This document shows, piece after piece, positions 45,816-56,723 of a stretch of 64,000 bases of DNA. Location of the stretch: the NCBI GenBank assembly GCA_001939145.1, contig LSRX01000052.1, positions 1,051,227-1,115,226 of the forward strand, read 5' to 3'. The stretch is from Symbiodinium microadriaticum. Its lineage: Eukaryota > Sar > Dinophyceae > Suessiales > Symbiodiniaceae. Each line of letters begins with the position of its first letter. The stretch's first letter is position 1. Position numbers and translations under genes: made by a program. Below the pieces are notes generated by a model. The model did no database searches, was not told the DNA's origin, and saw only the letters and a program-made list of their open reading frames with translations.

Positions 45816-46030
45816 GTCCCTGGGCTAAACACCAAACCCCTCCCTAAACCCCTAGACCCTAACACCCTAAAGCCAACATCTGTCCTAGGACTGTCTTGAA
45901 CATGTTCCGTCAATACTTACGTACATTCTCGCACATTCCCCAAAAGCCCTCAAACCCTAATTCCCAAGATCCCAAATCAAAACCCTAGAGCCAAAACCCT
46001 AAACCCTGAAACCCTAAAACCCTTGAGCCC

Positions 46031-46129
46031 TACCTAGACCCCAAAGAATCTTACCTATTCAAGGGTTTATATGAGGAAATCATAACAAGGAACCCTCGAA
46101 AGGTAGGTTCTCAAGGAAGGGTCCAGGTA
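46031..46129 (+). mobile_element. PAL10 palindromic element
   Basis: TACCTAGACCCCAAAGAA mirrored by a GGGTCCAGGTA end. The right end CAGGTAA resembles a splice donor. Confidence 0.82.
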
Positions 46130-46210
46130 AACCCTAAATACCAAGATCCCAAATCAAGAACACTAAAACCCCTGGTAAACGAGCTCGGGAGCCCAAGGTG
46201 CTATCTCCCA

Positions 46211-46316
46211 TAGGGTTGATGATATAAACCCTGCATTAACCCATAACAAGGAAGATACCATAATTCTTATAGTTTAGGGCCCTTAAGGTAATGCAGGATT
46301 TATATCATCAACAGTA
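46211..46316 (+). mobile_element. PAL2 palindromic element
   Basis: Full copy between two PAL10 elements. Confidence 0.85.
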
Positions 46317-46317
46317 G

Positions 46318-46560
46318 GCCTGCCATGTTGCGGTCCTTAGGCTCCTTACAAAAATACCCCTTTAATTTAGATTTGGGGTTTAGAGGTTCGTGGCCCCCTT
46401 GGGTTCCTTCGAAACGTAACCCTTTTAGGATTTAGGGTTTAGATTTGTTTAGCCTTAGGTTCCTTATAAAAGCACTCCTTTGGGATTTAGGGTTCAGGGT
46501 TTAGGGTTATGTGGCCCTAGGCCCCTTATAAAAAAGGTACCCAGTACAAAAGGAAACCTG
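46318..46560 (+). repeat. Imperfect tandem repeat near 60-95 nt
   Basis: GGTTCCTTATAAAAG-type and GATTTAGGGTTTAG-type segments recur about four times. Confidence 0.6.
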
Positions 46561-46681
46561 TGCATTCCTAGGTTTCCGGGAATCCTACCAGTAAAACTCA
46601 TGAAAACTTAGGAAGCATAACTATTCGGGGAGCTGGAGTCCTTAATTATAGACAAATTAGCAATCCTTAAACCTCAAGCCC

Positions 46682-46776
46682 TACCTGGACCCCAAAGAAC
46701 CTGCTTTTTTAGGGTTCCTTGTCATGATTTCTTTAAAATAAGTCCTTAAGAAGGTAGGTTTTTCAGGGTCCAGGTA
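46682..46776 (+). mobile_element. PAL10 palindromic element
   Basis: TACCTGGACCCCAAAGAACC mirrored by AGGGTCCAGGTA, TA at each end. Confidence 0.85.
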
Positions 46777-46816
46777 AACCCTAAGCCCTAAACCCTGGAG
46801 TCCAAGAGCAGCCGAG

Positions 46817-46836
46817 GTCCTTTCTGTCCGAAGGAC
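46817..46836 (+). CDS. Putative microexon (C-x-x-CP part)
   Basis: It reads PFCPKD between CCGAG|GT and GAC|GTGAAG. It fits the phase of the exon at 45756 (NTCPFCPKD). The C-x-x-C that should follow was not found. Confidence 0.42.
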
Positions 46837-48521
46837 GTGAAGATCCTTGGCCGCAAGTTTCGATCATGGATAGTTAGTTTGGGGGGGGATCAGGTTTTGG
46901 GACTTGGGTGCAGGGTTTAGGTTTTAGGTGTTAAGGGAGGTTTCGGTGCAAGGTTTAGATTGTCGGGCGCAGTCAGCTTTTGGGTGTGTATAGTTTCCCA
47001 GAGACTCCAAAACCCCTTAATTAAGGAATATACCTTAAATCTTATTAGGGTTCCTATTATAATTTAAGGCATATTTCTTAATTAAGGGGTTTTGGAGTCT
47101 CTGAGGGCTTAGGTTTTAGGTGTGAAGGGAGAGGTTTAAATTTAGGGGTTCGGGTGCAAGGTTTAGATATTCGGTCGCAGTGGTGAAATGTTCGGAGTCC
47201 AGTTTTGGGGATATGGGTATGGGCTGGGGATTCAACCTATGCGGGGTGTAGCTTTGGGCTGAATTAGGGTTGCGGGTTTTGGGGATTTCGGGATTTGTGC
47301 TCAGGGCGGTTCGGATTAGGCAAATTGGGGTTCAAGGTTTGGCTTTGGAAACCCTAAGCCCTAAACTGCTTAGGGTATTCACGAAAGAGCCAAAACAAAG
47401 GCTGTAAGACAGTCCTGTGGCCTGAGCACTAAATTTACACCAGCCTTCAAATCGCACGAACCCGCCAAACCCTACTTTCAACCGAGGAAACAGTAAACCT
47501 GAAGCTTGCAAAGCTTTGAAGACCCGGTACATTCACACCCTAGTTCCCACTTGAAGCATCAGTCGACTTCAGAAGCCAGTCTTAATCAAGAGCCGGGTGT
47601 AGGCGCTCAGGATGCTTAGGATGGTTTAGGGTTTAGGGAACGACTACATGGAAAGGAAAGGCTCGATAACATCAAGTACAGCCTACCCTACCAAGCGGAG
47701 CGAACAGAAACGCCGCCTTGTGCGAGAGCCTTTCAAAACCTAACCCCTAACCCTAAACTCTAAACCCGAAACCCTAAACCCTAACCCTTAAACCCTAACC
47801 CCTAAACCCCTAAACCCTAAACCCGAAACCCTAAACCCTAAAGTGAGGTGTCGGTGCTTGGACCTGGGCTTTGGGTGTTCTCGGCTCTGAGGGCCCGAAC
47901 CCCCGAACCCCGTTAGGCCTAATAAAAAGAAGCCTATTTCTTTTAGGGTTTGGGGTTAGGGTTTAGGATTTAGGGTGTAGGGTTTAGGGCTTAGGGTTCA
48001 GGGTTTAGGGTCTAGGGGTTAGGGTTTAGGGTTTAGGGTTTAGGGTTAGGGTTTAGGGTTGTAGAGTTTAGGGTTTAGGGTTCCTTAGTATCAAAATCTT
48101 ATGAAGGAGCCCAAAATCCTATTCTAAGTATTGAGGCCCCTACGGTAAGCCCTAAAACCCAAGGGCCTGAATAGTGGTATCCTCTTATTCACGTCCGTAA
48201 TCAAGTCCACTATAGTTCATCCCAAAGCCCCGGTGAATGATGAATGCCTATGTATTCGGTAGCATGTGCTGTACTAAGCCCCAAAAGCTCATTCCACTTC
48301 TCAAGGCGCTGTCTCAACCCCCCCCCCAAAGTCCCCAACACATCTTATTTCAGTTATTTTGCTGGACCAAAAAGTCCAGCTCCAAATTCAGGCCTGGAAA
48401 CAAAAAAAAGTCAAAACGCAATCCTGAGCACGAAAGCTTACAGCCCGATGACACACTGAAATCCTAAACCCCTAAACCACTAAGCCTCTGCAAACCCTAA
48501 AACCCTGAGGAGATGCATTAG
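46837..48521 (+). repeat. Intronic stretch dominated by telomere-like arrays
   Basis: It contains PAL8, CCCTAAA at 47735-47845 and TTTAGGG at 47945-48085. The CP-x-x-C-x-x-C exon expected here was not found; NAALCES near 47700 is a weak candidate. Confidence 0.65.
47000..47103 (+). mobile_element. PAL8 palindromic element
   Basis: CAGAGACTCCAAAACCCC mirrored by GGGGTTTTGGAGTCTCTG, a nearly perfect long hairpin. Confidence 0.87.
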
Positions 48522-48541
48522 TGACACCTATGCCACAGAAT
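48522..48541 (+). CDS. Putative microexon (TEC part)
   Basis: It reads DTYATE and then T|GCCGGG. Joined to 50510 it gives ATECSNKKYLTPSATC. The Cys expected three residues before TEC's Cys is Ala. Confidence 0.45.
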
Positions 48542-48998
48542 GCCGGGGGCCCGGTAGGTTTGTATAGTGGCTTGAAGAGCGGTTCTATGGGGTTCTGAGG
48601 TTTTTCGAAGTGTTGGGCAAGGGCTCTTCAGGGAGTTAGGTTTAAGTGGAGTTGAGTGACAGCTTGGTTACCAGTACTGGGGCAAGATCATGGGAAGCAC
48701 TCCTGTTGATGGCCCCATGCATTCCTAAAGTCTGGTACGTAGCTGACGCGGTCCCTCTGATCGGTCGAGGCATCCCACCCGGCTTGCTGAAACCATGTCT
48801 TACATTTTAGGCCACGAGACACCTCCGTCTTCAAACCCTAAACCAGTCTTATTGATACTATTTTCGTAGGACACATCCGAAAGACCTATTGTAACTATCT
48901 TGGTTCCTTTCTTGGGGCGCTTTGATCCTTCAAGGACTCCCAGTCTGATCCAGTTGGAGCGGTTTCATGGTCTTCGTTGGCTTAGCTCTTGTCAGCGG

Positions 48999-49092
48999 TA
49001 CCCATAGGCTCAATAGTAGTTCGTTTTTGGGATTACCTTATAGGATCCCAAATATAAACCACAAAAAGGAACGACTTAGGATCCTATGGGTA
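48999..49092 (+). mobile_element. PAL1 palindromic element
   Basis: Full copy between TA dinucleotides. Confidence 0.85.
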
Positions 49093-49511
49093 GGTACATG
49101 CCTTAACAGCTGTCGTCGTCTTCGCGAGACATGTTTACGTAGCCACTCTTGCTAGCCTGCTGCTTTTGCTCAAGCACACGCTTGCTCTTAACAGAAAAAC
49201 ACAGTTCATGCGTTCGTTCAGTGGCCTGTTGCTTTTCTACAAGCAGAGGGAATAGCCTCCAGGCCCTAATGAGCCTTAACATCCAAAAAGAGAACTACTA
49301 GACATCATACGTATAACCATAGCAATATCAGTAACAGTACGAACACTGGTAAAAGCCATATAAGAAGGTATCTACTCTTGGAATCAAGTCCTTCAGACAT
49401 TCGAGCTCCAGGGGCGCTTGAAAATAAGCCTTTATAATAAGGCTCACACTAGCCCAATGAATTCCATGTAGATCATGTCGATATGGTATATGTTTACGTA
49501 CGTGTAGATTT

Positions 49512-49514
49512 ATG

Positions 49515-49561
<47 letters not shown>

Positions 49562-49690
49562 TGTATGTATGTACGTACGTACGTAGGTAGGTAGGTAGGT
49601 AGGTAGGTAGGTAGGTATGTATGTATGGATGTATGTATGTATGTATGTATGTATGTACGTATGTATGTATGTATGTATGTATGTATGTAT
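49512..49690 (+). repeat. GTAT/GTAG tetranucleotide repeat
   Basis: About 40 units with GTAC and GTAG variants in the middle. Confidence 0.93.
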
Positions 49691-50091
49691 GAAGATGAAT
49701 CCCTGGAGCCTTGGGGCTTTCGCCTTGGATCTGTTTCCCGTGCCTATGTATCCGTATACGTAAAGCAGGCCTTAAAAAGCTTCCTGTTTAGGTGCTTTCG
49801 GATCGAAGGACATACCATGTAGGTTCGTGGACTCTTAGAGGTTTGCTTATTGCTGCAGTGGGTTTAGGCTTTAGGGTGTTTTAGGGTTTAGGGTTTCTGG
49901 ACAGCCTGCCCCAAACTATCATCTTACGTTAGCTGTATTCGCAGTTTTTCTGCCAGTAGAACCGCCGCCTGTTTGAGAACGCAAGTCCACTACAACCTAG
50001 CCCGACACAGCCCAAACTTTATCTCAAGTACCACAGAATCGGGCGATTGAAGCCCAACCCTACGGAACCGCTACACAATCGAACTATACCC

Positions 50092-50184
50092 TACCTGGAC
50101 CCTGAAAAACCTACCTTTACACGGACTTATATAAAGAAATCATACGAAGGAACCCTAAAACCCAAGTTCTTTGGGGTCCAGGTA
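50092..50184 (+). mobile_element. PAL10 palindromic element
   Basis: TACCTGGACCCTGAAAAACC mirrored by a GGGGTCCAGGTA end. Confidence 0.85.
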
Positions 50185-50284
50185 ACCCTAAACCCCGAAA
50201 CAGCATCCTTCCCTGAACCCGAGACCCGGGACTCCAAAATAAACCCTGCACGACTACGCCCCTAAACCCTTAAAACCCAAACCC

Positions 50285-50381
50285 TACCTGTAACCGACAA
50301 GACCTACCCTTTTAGGGAACTATATATATAGAAGCCAGAATAAGGAACCCTAAAAAGGGTAGGTCTTTCCGGCTACAGGTA
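50285..50381 (+). mobile_element. PAL10-like palindromic element
   Basis: TACCTGTAACCGACAAGACC mirrored by GGTCTTTCCGGCTACAGGTA, a subfamily with changed outer arms. Confidence 0.84.
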
Positions 50382-50509
50382 ATCCCTCATTCCTAAACGG
50401 GTCCCTAAGCTCCCTAAGCCCTATGAACCCCAAGCTGACTCAATCCCAAACCCCTCGCTTTAAATGCGAGCCCCTATGGGCTGAACCCAAAGAGTCGAAA
50501 CTGCTGAAG

Positions 50510-50554
50510 GCAGCAACAAGAAGTACCTGACGCCCTCGGCCACGTGCGACGAAG
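50510..50554 (+). CDS. Cys-rich repeat exon (YLTP...C part)
   Basis: It reads SNKKYLTPSATCDE between TGAAG|GC and GAAG|GCCTTA. Confidence 0.72.
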
Positions 50555-50887
50555 GCCTTAAGGGGGTTCGGGAGTTTCATGGTTTCGGGTTTATGGTTCA
50601 GGGTGTAGGGTTTTGGTGTTTCGAGGGTTTTGTTAAGGTCTTGAAGGGCTTTGACAGATCTTTTGGTGTTTGACATCTTCTTTGGTTGTTTGTTCGTGTG
50701 CGTGCTTTGGTGTTTTTGGTTCTTAGGGTGCTTATGGATTCATGCTTAGGTGTTGGGGGTTTAGGGTTTAGCTTGATAGCCTAGGTATGAGTGGCTACGG
50801 TATTCGGGGCCCTGTAGACAAAGCTACGGAAAAATGCGTGACATGAGAAGAATCCACATAACTAAGAGGCCAAGTTCTATGGGTGCA

Positions 50888-50938
50888 TAGGCCTCTCTCT
50901 CTCTCTCTCTCTCTTTCTCTCTTTATCTCTCTCTCCTT
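50888..50938 (+). repeat. CT microsatellite
   Basis: CT-rich dinucleotide run with TTT and TAT interruptions. Confidence 0.9.
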
Positions 50939-51337
50939 CACTGTCTCTGCATCTCTGTCTTTGTATATGCATACACGCTCATGCAAGTGCATCCGTTCCT
51001 GGCCTCCCTTCCTCACTGCCTTGCTTCCTCCATCTTCCTCCCGTCCTTCATAATTCATTCATATCGTTCGTTGACACCGGTTCTACCTGAACCCCAAAAG
51101 ACCTATGGTTTCTGGGGCTTATATAAGGTGTTCTTTCGGTACAGAGGTTGGTGTAACCGACCCGGCCTCCTGTCCCATGAACTGGATAACTATGCAGCTT
51201 GTTTTTTCTTCTGAGTTTGCTCTTTGAGGTCATCATTGCCCAATCCAGTTTCTGGATCCCAATACAAACACTAGGAACCCCAAAACAGGGCATGGTCTCA
51301 TCCGCTAGATGGGGTTCAAGGGTTCAGAGATCTGCAG

Positions 51338-51375
51338 GTTGTCCCGATGGCTACTACCGCCACGGCGACGGCGAG
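51338..51375 (+). CDS. Cys-rich repeat exon (CPDGYY part)
   Basis: It reads CPDGYYRHGDGE between CTGCAG|GT and GAG|GCTCAA. The join to 51690 gives DGEVGRTCPMC. Confidence 0.82.
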
Positions 51376-51689
51376 GCTCAAATTGAAGCGGGGTATGTCA
51401 CCGTTCATCGTTTTGTCGGCACCCTCGGATTTGAGTATTTAGGGTATACCAGGACCCCTCCAAAGTAACATACATCGAAGTTTCCTACCTTGTCGACGCA
51501 CACCGCCAGCCGATGTCAAACAAAATGGGGATGAGGCTTTTAAGAACAGGTTCTTATACCTAGGTGCTGAATAGTACTTTGTGTTATAGACAGCCGACAT
51601 TGTGGTTGAGGTGCGATATACAAAAGCTCATGCGAAACTAGGTTTGAAGCAGCGTTGTGTAGGGCTCCCTCCGATGATCTGCGATGCAG

Positions 51690-51730
51690 GTGGGCCGCAC
51701 ATGCCCGATGTGCGCGCAGAATTGCACAGT
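51690..51730 (+). CDS. Cys-rich repeat exon (VG-x-TC-x-x-C part)
   Basis: It reads VGRTCPMCAQNCT between ATGCAG and CAGT|GTGTCT. Confidence 0.82.
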
Positions 51731-51888
51731 GTGTCTTGCTTGACAATTTGGATTGACACCGGGAGGGTCTGTTGTACTGCCACTGCCATAGGTCTACAAT
51801 CTACAAGCCCTGGCTTCTTTCGGTCTGGGTCTGGGGACCTGGTAGTTACGATCATGATATCAACACTAAATGAGTTTTCATTATATAT

Positions 51889-51997
51889 CCCTGAGGGTCC
51901 ATGTACTCATATAGTATATACTTTGGCCCCAATGTACCTAAATAGGGACTACTTTAAGGCCAATGTATATACTATATGAGTACATGGACCCTTAGGG
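51889..51997 (+). mobile_element. PAL3 palindromic element
   Basis: Full copy inserted at a TATATA-rich site; an AT microsatellite follows. Confidence 0.87.
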
Positions 51998-52642
51998 TAT
52001 ATATATATATGTATGTATATATATATATATATATATATGTATATTCCTGTGGAGCAGCCGTCTTCGTGTTCGCAAGCTTCGTGTTTGGAGAGAGCACGGT
52101 TGTCAACTGTTCAGCATGACATAGGGTCACAATCCAGGCCTGACTTAGAGGTGTCCGGCAATTAAACACGCTTGGCACGTATGTTTCATTTTGAGCACTT
52201 CGATCCTTATGGTTGTGTTGGCTCGTTGTTTGAGGGATGCTCAGGTGGCGTGAGATATGCGAACCGTTTTCAATCCCGAAATGTGCCCTGAACCCTACAG
52301 CCGAAGAGAACCGAATTCCCCAAAATTCCCAAAACCTTCTTACACTGCATCTCTATGAACATAAGCAACCCTAAACCCTAAACCCCTATAACCCTAGACC
52401 CTATATATCCTAAAACCTTTCAGCCGCACTAACCCAGATTCTAAGCGATCCCAAAGCCCGAGCCCCCTTATCCGAAAACCTATAAACCCTCAAGCCTACA
52501 CATCTAGAGCCATGAAGCCTTCAAGCCAAGCAAAGCCTCTCGCATCACAGGAGGTTTGTACTAAGCTGCGAAGTTTCCCGATCCTTCACATTAACACGCC
52601 ATGTATGTATATGCATATACGACACAAAACGTGCTGCCCAAG

Positions 52643-52715
52643 GTGCACGAATGCGACGACATGCCAAGGCTGTAAAAATGGCCAATACCTTACGCACACG
52701 CACTGGTGCGACCAC
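52643..52715 (+). CDS. Cys-rich repeat exon (C-x5-C-x-x-C-x-N-x-x-YL part)
   Basis: It reads CTNATTCQGCKNGQYL and then THTHWCDH between CCAAG|G and CAC|GCCCCT. Confidence 0.82.
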
Positions 52716-52756
52716 GCCCCTGGCACGCAAGTTGGAACTCACCCCATGTCCCCATC

Positions 52757-52861
52757 TTAGGGGCTGAGTAGGTAACCTTGAATTTTTGGGCTTATATAAA
52801 CTTATTATAATTATAATTCAAAAGGTTAACTTTTTTTGGGCTAAGGTACTCGGCCCCTAAG
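52757..52861 (+). mobile_element. PAL5 palindromic element
   Basis: Full copy, 41 nt after the exon ending at 52715. Confidence 0.86.
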
Positions 52862-53089
52862 CCATAAAGTATATATTGTTCGGCTTGAAGGGGGGCCCCT
52901 AGATATGTACTGAAAAGCCCTACATAGAGGGTTTAGGGTTTTGGGTCCCTATGTAGGTACTCTAAAAAGCCTATACGTATGTACTATATAGGTACTGCTG
53001 CCTTCGGGATTATGCTGCTCGGTTTGAAAGCTCCCAGAGGAAAGGAACATGAGACCAGCCCCGGTACGTTTGTTCATCCCCATACCCTA

Positions 53090-53640
53090 AACCCTAGACC
53101 CTAATCCCTAAACCCCAAACCCCCAGAAAAGATCTCGAAGACTTTGACGTTTCTGGTGTTGGGGATCCAAGGTTGAGGTTTATGGTTTCGGGTTTAGGGT
53201 TTAGGGTTTGGGGTTGAGGTTTAGGGTTTATGGTTTAGGGTTTAGGGTTTAGGTTTATTGTTTAGGTTTGGGGTTTAGGGTCTAGGGTTCAGGTTTGAGG
53301 TTCAGGGCTTAGCTAGTTTAGCTTTTAGGGTTGAGGATGCAAAGCTTGTTTTTTAGTCGGGTTAGAGGACGTGGGGTTGAGGATCCGGATTTCCTCTTCA
53401 GGGCGTGCAATCCCAAAACCCTAAACCCTAAATCCCAAACTCTATAAGCCCTAAATCCGAAACCCGCGAAGGCCCTAAAGCCTAAAGCCCCCATGCCCTA
53501 AGCACTGAAGCCCTGACGCCTTATAAGGCCGGTTTAGGGTTTAGGGTTGAAGGGTTTAGGTTTGTAGGGTTTAGGGTTTAGGGTTGTAGGGTTGTAGCGT
53601 TGTAGGGTTTAGGGTTTAGGGGGCTCCTGAAGCATCCCTA
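53090..53640 (+). repeat. CCCTAAA and TTTAGGG arrays
   Basis: Blocks of both orientations immediately precede the exon at 53656. Confidence 0.82.
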
Positions 53641-53655
53641 TACCCCCTAGCAGAG

Positions 53656-53712
53656 GAGTGCCCCGATGGCTACTACAAGAGTGGCACTGGAGATCAAGGG
53701 CGTATTTGCAAG
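53656..53712 (+). CDS. Cys-rich repeat exon (ECPDGYY...C part)
   Basis: It reads ECPDGYYKSGTGDQGRICK between GCAGAG and AAG|GCGCGG. The CP-x-x-C exon that should follow was not clearly found. Confidence 0.82.
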
Positions 53713-54280
53713 GCGCGGCCTTGCTTTTGGGCTTGCTTGAAAGCTCGAAAGGGGTTTTGTGTTTTAGGGTTTGGGGCTTAGAGCTTTTATGGTTGAGGGT
53801 TTTAGGGTAAAGGGTTTGCTTCCAGCTTACTTACACTAAAGCTCAAACGATTTATGAACACCTCAAGCATTACGGACTTAATTTGGGCCCAGCAACCTGA
53901 AACTATGAGTCCTTGGTAAGGGTTCCTTAAAAGGTTGTATGTATATACATATGACGCTGATGATAGTGATGACGATGGTGATGGTCTACAGCACTATATC
54001 CTAAACCCAAGTACCTAAGTGCGAGGTCCTACGCCCTAAGCCCTGATCATCAGGTCCTGTCGGCCCTTCTGGGCTTGTGCGCACGAGCTCGCAGGTTTAG
54101 CGTTTCAGCATTTGCTTGGGGCTCTTGGGTTCTAGGGTGTAGTATCGGGGCCTTCATCATTACCTATACCATGTTGGGGGGTTCCTCATTATACTTATAG
54201 TAGAATAAACCCCCCAAAACCCGTTAACAGGTTGTACATGGGTTCACTTCGCTCGAAGGGTCCCCCTTTCGAGTTTCAAG

Positions 54281-54315
54281 TGTTACTGCAAGAACAAGAA
54301 CTCCTCCCTAAACCC
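54281..54315 (+). CDS. Probable Cys-rich repeat exon (C-x-C-x-N part)
   Basis: It reads CYCKNKNSSLNP after TTCAAG. C-x-C instead of C-x-x-C suggests the first Cys comes from the upstream exon. The 3' end is uncertain. Confidence 0.5.
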
Positions 54316-55310
54316 GAAACCCCCAAACTGGCCCCTAAACCCTAAACCCTAAACCCCTATACTGGCCACACTGGCCCCTAAACCCTAAAGCCTAAACCCT
54401 AAACCCTAAACCCCTAAAGCCTAAACCCCTAAACCCTAAACCCTAAACCCCTATACTGGCCCGTAAACCCTAAACCCTAAACCCCCAAACCCCTAAACCC
54501 GAACCCTCCTGCAGGAGCCCAGTTCAGTAGGGGTTTCGTCAGGACTTTCGACTTCAGGGCCTCAGAAACCCCAAGACCCCAAAGCCATGCAGAACCCTAA
54601 GGGGTCTAGGGTTTAGGGGTTTAGGGTTTAGGGTTTAAGTTTAGGGGTCTAGGGTTTAGGGGTTTACGGTTAAGGTGTACCTATAGTCTCCATTGTAGTT
54701 CCTTTTTTGGTTTAACCAATTCTATCTTAAGGATCCCAAAAGGTAACCCCAAAAAGGAACTACAATGGAGACTCTAGGTAAGCCTTGAACCCGTAAACCC
54801 AAAATCCTGAGCCCTGAACCTTAGAGATCTCCTAGGTAGTAATGGGGGACCCCTGAAACGCGACCCCTTCTTAACCCTACTTATGCCTCTCTTAAAAGGG
54901 ACCTTATTGAGAGGGTCTACACCCCCAAGGGTCCCGCTAATCCTAACTCCTAGCCACCTAAACCCCAAACCCTAAACCCTAAAACCCTAAAACCCCAAAA
55001 CCCTAAAGCCCTAAACCCTAAAACCCGTAAAACCCTGTCTGTATCCCCAAGGGTCCCCCTAATCCTAACTCCCAAGATCCCTTGAAGGAGCCCAGTCTTG
55101 CTGGGCCTTGGGAAGGGCCGAGTTTAGGGTTCAGGTCTTAGGGTTTAGTGTAGAGCTTAGGCTTTAGGGTCATAGGGTTTTGAGTTTAGGGTTCAGAGTT
55201 TAAAGTCTAAAGTTTAAGGTTTAGGGTTTAGAGTTTAGGGTTTAGAGTTTAGGGTTCAGAGTTTAGTTTAGGGTTTATAGGGTGTAGTTTAGGGTTTAGG
55301 GTTTCAGAGC
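54300..55310 (+). repeat. Dense telomere-like arrays around PAL6
   Basis: CCCTAAA blocks lie at 54310-54500 and 54958-55040, TTTAGGG blocks at 54605-54670 and 55120-55310. The last array ends at the acceptor of the exon at 55318. Confidence 0.83.
54678..54780 (+). mobile_element. PAL6 palindromic element
   Basis: Best copy; TACCTATAGTCTCC and GGAGACTCTAGGTA ends, TA at each end. Confidence 0.87.
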
Positions 55311-55317
55311 CTCAGAG

Positions 55318-55367
55318 GTCTGCCACTCTTCCTGCAACACTTGTCTCGGGCCGGAAGTCTGCACCGA
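55318..55367 (+). CDS. Cys-rich repeat exon, 5' host exon of the ANK-B intron
   Basis: It reads VCHSSCNTCLGPEVCT and then GA|GTGCGG. Joined to 59556 it gives VCTECKQGTYLAPDG, the exact module consensus. The intron 55368-59555 contains the whole of ANK-B. Confidence 0.75.
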
Positions 55368-55886
55368 GTGCGGAGCTCAGCAGAGTTTCGGTGGATTTTT
55401 GCAAACAGATTTCGGGTTCAGGCGTTTGGGTTTAGGATTTCAGGTTTGTAGCTCAGGATTTCGGGTTGAAGCTTTTGGACTTAGGACTTCAGGTTTAGGG
55501 CTCAGGATTTCGGGTTGAAGCTTTTGGATTTAGGACTTCAGGGTTTAAGGCTCAGGATGTAGGGGGGATTTGGGATATTTGGTTTAGGATTTGTAAACGA
55601 GGCTTGGCTTGGGCTTGTTGTTGGATGGTGCAGAGGGGGGTTTGAGAGTTTAAGGGTTTAGGGTTTAGGGTTTTAGGCTAGGGTCCGGGATATGTTCTCC
55701 CACCAAAACTGGACAGTATGCAAAACGGTACAGTCCAGACCCTAAACCGTAATGCCTCGTGCCTTGCGCAGCTTTGTGGCTTCGACCGGTCATGTCAGTG
55801 CCCAAGTATAGAGTTTGACTCAACAGTTTAGGAGTTTAGCGTTTGGGGTTTCAGGGTTTAGGGGTTAGGGGTTGGCGTTAGGGTTG

Positions 55887-55995
55887 GTAGACCCCCGATT
55901 GATAAACCCTTTCACAGGCCGTTTTATTAATACTAGGATTCCGACAACAATAACCATAACCCTAAATCCAAAATGCGAGCGAGTTTATTGGCCAG
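55887..55995 (+). mobile_element. Single-copy palindromic element
   Basis: GTAGACCCCCGATTGATAAAC mirrored imperfectly by GTTTATTGGCCAGGGGTCTAC; in the ANK-B host intron. Confidence 0.72.
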
Positions 55996-56414
55996 GGGTC
56001 TACATATATAGGGGTCAGTGAGCAGCATGCTATTCCTTAGCGCTCCAAAAAAAATCCTATACTCTAATGCATGCCCACACCCTGCGTGAATAGCGCTCAT
56101 GCCTTCATTTAAAGGCGCTGCGGGTGAACAAAAACTGTGAAGCTTCGTGTGAAGCTGGATCTGAACGTCGAGAGTTTAGGCGCTAGATATTCCTAGAGAT
56201 CTCAGTGTGGATCTTAGAGTGATGCCTCATCTTAAGGGTGGACAGTTTAGATACACGTTTTCTAGCCAAGCAAGAGTCAAGCATCAATCAACAGTGAGCC
56301 CGGCCGGTAGTACAGGGGTCTAAATGATTACCAATCCTTTTGGGGGGCTCCTTGTTATACAGCTCTTATAACACATCATTATGGTACAATATATATATAT
56401 ATATATATACCCCT

Positions 56415-56530
56415 NGAGTTTAGGGTTCAGAGTTTAAAGTCTAAAGTTTAAGGTTTAGGGTTTAGAGTTTAGGGTTTAGAGTTTAGGGTTCAGAGTTTAG
56501 TTTAGGGTTTATAGGGTGTAGTTTAGGGTT
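56415..56530 (+). repeat. Single N followed by a duplicate of 55182-55295
   Basis: From 56416 the sequence repeats that from about 55182 for over 100 nt without visible change. The N and the identity suggest an assembly seam. Confidence 0.85.
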
Positions 56531-56723
56531 GAGAATGACAAAATCCCTTGTGAAACATTAAGGCCCCGCAGGAACCCCTCCCCCCCTGCATGTGCCCTTT
56601 CATGGAGCCCTTATGGTCCTTAATAGTGGCTATTTAGGGTATATCAGAGGGTAGCTGGGACTTCGTTGAGGAGGACACGTCCCCACAACCGGGGGGCCGA
56701 GTCCCTTCCATTTAGCGCCAGAC

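Noticed and set aside
54056-54105. SCRPFWACAHEL as the missing exon after 53712
   Set aside because: Cysteine spacing does not match CP-x-x-C-x-x-C and the required donor is weak.
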